Shown: piece after piece, positions 61,701 to 64,000 of the stretch
Numbering within the stretch: position 1 is the stretch's first letter
How the letters are laid out: every line of letters starts with the position of its first letter
NCBI GenBank assembly: GCA_052266715.1
Contig: JBQPRB010000002.1
Source: Jeotgalibaca sp052266715
Lineage (GTDB): Bacteria > Bacillota > Bacilli > Lactobacillales > Aerococcaceae
Direction: 5' to 3' (one strand)
DNA length: 64,000 nt
Position numbers and translations under genes: made by a program
The notes under the pieces: generated by a model
Seen by the model: only the letters and a program-made list of their open reading frames with translations
What the model was told of the DNA's origin: nothing
Databases searched by the model: none

Positions 61701-62162
61701 GGGATAACCATGTTGATCAGCAAAAGCTAATACTTCGTCAACGTTCGATACAGGGCCATCTGAACCTGGGATAGATTGAATGCCAGCCGCAATGGCAGCT
61801 GTTTTTGCTTTAATTTTATCTCCAAAGATATCTAAATGGTGCAATGTAGGTCCAATAAATTTAATGCCTTCTTCCTGACAACGTCTCGCAAAGTGGATAT
61901 TTTCTGAAAGAAAACCATATCCTGGATGGATGGCGTCCGCACCAGCTTCTTTTGCAATTGTAATAATGCCTTCGATGTCTAAATAAGCATCAATTGGTTT
62001 TTTGCCTTTACCAACCAAATAGGCCTCATCTGCCTTAAAGCGGTGAACGGATCCTTCATCTTCTTGCGCGTAAATTCCGACTGTAGCTATTTCGAGTTCA
62101 GTCAAAGCACGGAAAATACGTATCGCAATTTCACCACGGTTGGCAACAAGTACTTTTTTCAT
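58731..62162 (-). CDS. pyc: Pyruvate carboxylase
   Basis: Biotin enzyme making oxaloacetate from pyruvate and bicarbonate, the anaplerotic step that also feeds aspartate, the source of the semialdehyde used by the polyamine genes. 1143 residues, usual length. Biotin carboxylase (about 1-455; KKVLVANRGEIAIR, KAALGGGGRGMRV), carboxyltransferase (about 530-810; DTTFRDAHQSLLATR, with metal-binding HLHTHDTSGNG), tetramerisation region and biotinyl domain with EAMKMETT (Lys at about 1109). Start ATG 62162, five bases after GGAGGAG; the frame extends to 62219. Confidence 0.97.
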   Translation of the reverse strand: MKKVLVANRGEIAIRIFRALTELEIATVGIYAQEDEGSVHRFKADEAYLVGKGKKPIDAYLDIEGIITIAKEAGADAIHPGYGFLSENIHFARRCQEEGIKFIGPTLHHLDIFGDKIKAKTAAIAAGIQSIPGSDGPVSNVDEVLAFADQHGYPIIMKAALGGGGRGMRVARNVEEAVEGFKRARSEALSAFGNDELYVERYIQNPKHIEVQILGDEHGNCVHLYERDCSVQRRHQKVVEVAPCINMPDYLREQICQAALRLMQHVGYVNAGTVEFLVEGERFYFIEVNPRVQVEHTITEMITGVDIVQAQIEIARGKKLHEDIGIPQQADIPLIGAAIQCRITTEDPLNNFFPDTGKINTYRSPGGFGIRLDAGNGFQGTVVSPFFDSLLVKICVQGPDFDHAIKKMTRSLTEFRIRGVKTNIPFLKNVIQHPEFISGDAKTTFIDETPELFVFPETLNRGNKMLAYLGNITVNGFPGIARGTKKFYEKPRLPQHLDLPEKQLVTAKMVLDKQGPEAVSQWIKDQKNVLLTDTTFRDAHQSLLATRVRTHDLLNIAEATQEGMPQLFSNELWGGATFDVAYRFLNEDPWERLRKLRQKMPNTLFQMLFRGSNAVGYQNYPDNALQRFIEGAAENGIDVFRLFDSLNWTDQIEKSIQYVRDVNKIAEAAICYTGDLNDPKQAKYTIDYYKQMAKEFENMGAHIIAIKDMAGLLKPQAAYRLVSELKDTVSLPIHLHTHDTSGNGIFTLSEAIKAGVDIVDVAQSAMSGTTSQPSMSSLYFALEGTEHAPDLNIENVQKINRYWEDVRAYYEDFETGIHTTSTEVYHHQMPGGQYTNLQQQAKSVGLEESWDTVKDMYATVNKMFGDIVKVTPSSKVVGDMALFMVQNKLTEDDVYERGRDFDYPQSVVNFFKGDLGQPTGGFPEELQKIILKGEEPLTVRPGSLRDPIDFEALKMELSDKIKRDSSEEDLLGYLMYPEIFLGYAENFNQFGDVTKLDTPSFFHGMRTGEQIEVVIEKGKTLIIKLNQIGEPDSEGVRVLYFELNGQGREIEVKDASITATTAIRKKAEPTNKEHVGASMPGSVLEVLVKKGDRVSKGNPVVVTEAMKMETTIRSNINGVVDQIYVVDGDRIDAGDLLIEIDSK

Positions 62163-62447
62163 AGGATCTCCTCCGTAAATTTTAATCATTCCCAAAAACA
62201 ATTTTTCTATATTTATCAATGGTTTTAAAAAGAGTTTTCAAAATAAATCGTATAGATATTGAAAAAGTGATAGGGAATGCAATGCTAACACTATATGCTT
62301 AATTCTCATTGTTTTTTTAGTGTTTTCTTACTTACGTATTTTACAGTATTTTACGAAAGTCGCAATAGAAGATTGTCACCATATGGATAGTGCTTATTTA
62401 ATCCATTATGCTAAAATGACAGTAACATGAGAAAAAGGAGTGAGGTT
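62163..62447. promoter_or_regulatory. Divergent control region between pyc and gcvT
   Basis: Contains two adjacent direct repeats GTATTTTACA / GTATTTTACG (62336-62355) and an extended -10 TGC-TAAAAT (62409-62417) for gcvT. No glycine-riboswitch core was found. The repeats could bind a regulator of either gene. Confidence 0.4.
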
Positions 62448-63542
62448 GTGGGTGAATTAAAGCAAACACCGCTATTCGGGTTTTATCAAGAACAAAAAAT
62501 AAAGCTCGTTGATTTTGGTGGATGGGCAATGCCGATTCAATTCAGCGGAATTATGAAAGAGCACCAAGCAGTTCGTGAATCTGTGGGGATTTTCGACTGT
62601 TCTCATATGGGCGAGATTTTAGTGACGGGTCCAAATGCGGAGTCCTATTTGAATAGTTTGGTTTCCAACAATGTTTCGCGAATGACGGACGATTCTGTTC
62701 AATATAACGTTTTTTGTACGGAAAACGGCGGAGCGGTTGATGACGTCATGATTTACCGTTTTAATAGTGAAAAATTCTGGGTTGTCTGTAATGCATCCAA
62801 CACAAATAAAGTTTGGAAGTGGATGCTAGATCACAAAAATACTGAAGACACTGAGCTTGATAATATCTCTCAACATATCGGTCTAATAGCAATACAGGGA
62901 CCAAAAGCTGAAGAATCTCTACAAAAATTAACGGATTTTGATTTAGCAACCATTGGACGTCATAAATTCAATCAACAAGTGACGGTTTCTGATGTCAATA
63001 ATATTATGATTTCTCGAACCGGTTATACAGGTGAAGATGGTTTTGAATTATATATACCTGCTGAAGATACTGAGGCAGTTTGGCGGGCATTGTTGGAGAT
63101 TGGGACAACACCTTGTGGCTTGGGCTCCCGCGATACTTTACGTCTGGAAGCTGGCTTGCCCCTATATGGGCAAGATTTAAGCGAAAATATTTCCCCAATT
63201 ATGGCGGGTGTTGGTTTTGCAGTTAAAACAAAAAAACAAATGCCTTTTTTGGGACAAGAAGCATTGAAACGCCAACGTGAAGAAGGAACGACTCATAAAA
63301 TAGTCGGATTTGAAATGTTGGAACGTGGCATTCCCCGCCATGATTACAAAGTCCTTTCCGAAACAGGCGAAGAAATAGGCATCGTTACATCCGGTACACA
63401 ATCCCCAACTTTACAAAAAGGTATCGGGATGGCATTGGTCAAAACTGAACACAGCCAAATTGGTACACACATTCAAATTGCTGTTCGTAACAAAAACGTC
63501 CCAGCACAAGTTGTAGAAAAACCATTTTATAAAAAAGCGTAG
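62448..63542 (+). CDS. gcvT: Glycine cleavage system T protein (aminomethyltransferase)
   Basis: Transfers the methylene group from the lipoyl-bound intermediate to tetrahydrofolate, releasing ammonia. 364 residues: LKQTPLFGFYQEQKIKLVDFGGWAMP, FDCSHMGEILVTG, NASNTNKV, SRTGYTGEDGFELYIPAE, TLRLEAGLPLYGQDL and the C-terminal GIPRHDYKVL. GTG start 62448 with AGGAG seven bases upstream. First gene of the gcvT-gcvH-gcvPA operon. Confidence 0.95.
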   Translation: MGELKQTPLFGFYQEQKIKLVDFGGWAMPIQFSGIMKEHQAVRESVGIFDCSHMGEILVTGPNAESYLNSLVSNNVSRMTDDSVQYNVFCTENGGAVDDVMIYRFNSEKFWVVCNASNTNKVWKWMLDHKNTEDTELDNISQHIGLIAIQGPKAEESLQKLTDFDLATIGRHKFNQQVTVSDVNNIMISRTGYTGEDGFELYIPAEDTEAVWRALLEIGTTPCGLGSRDTLRLEAGLPLYGQDLSENISPIMAGVGFAVKTKKQMPFLGQEALKRQREEGTTHKIVGFEMLERGIPRHDYKVLSETGEEIGIVTSGTQSPTLQKGIGMALVKTEHSQIGTHIQIAVRNKNVPAQVVEKPFYKKA

Positions 63543-63554
63543 GAGGTAATGGAG

Positions 63555-63944
63555 ATGGCAGAAACAAAAACATATTTCACAGAAGAACATGAATGGGTAA
63601 AGGTGGTTGAAGGTAATACTGTTCGTATTGGTATTACAGAGCATGCTCAGGAACAACTGGGAGACATCGTTTTTATTGATTTTGTTTCAGAGTTAGGTGA
63701 AGTATCAAAAGGTGATGATATTGTTACCGTAGAATCTGTAAAATCCGTTTCTGATGTGTATGCACCAGTATCAGGAGTCATTACGAAACAAAATGATGTC
63801 TTGAACGATGCACCAGAAACAGTAAACGAATCTGCAACAGACGAGGGCTGGATGATTGAAATGGAACTTTCCGACCTGGCTGAACTAGAAGAATTAATGG
63901 ATTTAGCAGCATATGAGGCTTTTGTTGCTGAGGAGGAAAATTAA
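63555..63944 (+). CDS. gcvH: Glycine cleavage system H protein
   Basis: Lipoyl carrier that shuttles the aminomethyl intermediate among P, T and L proteins. 129 residues, typical size. ETKTYFTEEHEWVKV start, GITEHAQEQLGDIVFIDF, lipoyl lysine in TVESVKSVSDVYAP and NDAPETVNESATDEGWM. Start ATG 63555, eight bases after AGGAGG; an in-frame ATG at 63549 is too close. Confidence 0.96.
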   Translation: MAETKTYFTEEHEWVKVVEGNTVRIGITEHAQEQLGDIVFIDFVSELGEVSKGDDIVTVESVKSVSDVYAPVSGVITKQNDVLNDAPETVNESATDEGWMIEMELSDLAELEELMDLAAYEAFVAEEEN

Positions 63945-64000
63945 TGACTGAAGAGTTCTTCCGTTACTTGCCTGATACCGAACAAGATATCATTGAAATG
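63944..64000 (+). CDS. gcvPA: Glycine dehydrogenase (decarboxylating) subunit 1, first 19 codons
   Basis: Only the start is in the window: TEEFFRYLPDTEQDIIEM, which matches the usual RYLP-x-T-x-x-D start of GcvPA. ATG overlaps the gcvH stop by one base, GAGGAGG upstream. It encodes the N-terminal half of the two-subunit P protein that decarboxylates glycine. The rest, and gcvPB, should follow. Confidence 0.8.
   Translation, partial: MTEEFFRYLPDTEQDIIEM

Noticed and set aside
62220..62447. Glycine riboswitch before gcvT
   Set aside because: No tandem or single glycine-aptamer core sequence was found.

Overview
The window looks like chromosomal DNA of a low-GC Gram-positive bacterium of the order Lactobacillales, most like Carnobacteriaceae (Trichococcus, Carnobacterium and relatives). 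The reasons are strong AGGAGG ribosome-binding sites with many TTG/GTG starts, the mevalonate route to isoprenoids (mvaK1-mvaD-mvaK2-fni), murB near potABCD, a gene set with both pyruvate carboxylase and the glycine cleavage system, and short intergenic gaps with U-tailed hairpin terminators. The genus is an inference. About 57 protein genes were found, no rRNA or tRNA, no prophage and no CRISPR array. Apart from the first 460 bases (the right end of an IS200/IS605-type element) and two arrays of palindromic repeats, this is core genome.

Layout. 1-460: 3' end of a TnpB-type element inserted exactly at the end of ppk. 457-4205: ppk and ppx (polyphosphate). 4317-8281: nucleoside deoxyribosyltransferase, a secreted 3D-domain wall protein with a WalR-type box upstream, a lone GlnQ-type ATPase, a 46-aa YvrJ-type protein and a HAD phosphatase. 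8376-12759: ung, an alpha/beta hydrolase, tyrA behind a Tyr-rich leader peptide and attenuator, a luciferase-like monooxygenase and an unknown membrane protein. 13038-16169: pta, tsaE, a GNAT acetyltransferase, exoA and a small membrane protein. 16390-23605: murB, a two-domain ECF-type ATPase with a degenerate first half, an XRE-cupin regulator and the spermidine/putrescine importer potABCD. 23649-30710: L-serine dehydratase, rpiA, pyrimidine-nucleoside phosphorylase, an MgtC-like protein, azlCD and a repeat-rich surface protein. 31012-36752 (minus): a six-gene unit with a TctA-like permease, a small membrane protein and four mevalonate-pathway genes. 36985-39480: coaA and guaA.

39568-46274 is a polyamine operon: a long structured leader ending in a terminator, then speD, speA, speE, speB, carboxy(nor)spermidine dehydrogenase and carboxy(nor)spermidine decarboxylase. 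It encodes arginine to agmatine to putrescine and then two separate routes from putrescine to a triamine in one transcript. With potABCD this makes polyamine supply a main theme of the window.

46313-51362: a palindromic repeat array, a D-2-hydroxyacid dehydrogenase, recQ, a YkuE-like phosphoesterase and a solitary beta-class DNA methyltransferase. 51482-58685: a dicarboxylate/amino-acid symporter, a second palindromic array, an unknown 526-aa membrane protein, a P-type Mg-type ATPase, a CoA-type Nudix hydrolase and an acyl-CoA thioesterase. 58731-64000: pyruvate carboxylase (minus), then gcvT, gcvH and the start of gcvPA, which runs off the window.

The most interesting signals are regulatory: the Tyr-codon attenuator of tyrA, the polyamine-operon leader with two mutually exclusive pairings, and the two tandem palindrome arrays. 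The dual-route polyamine operon and the permease fused into the mevalonate operon are the most interesting gene-level observations.
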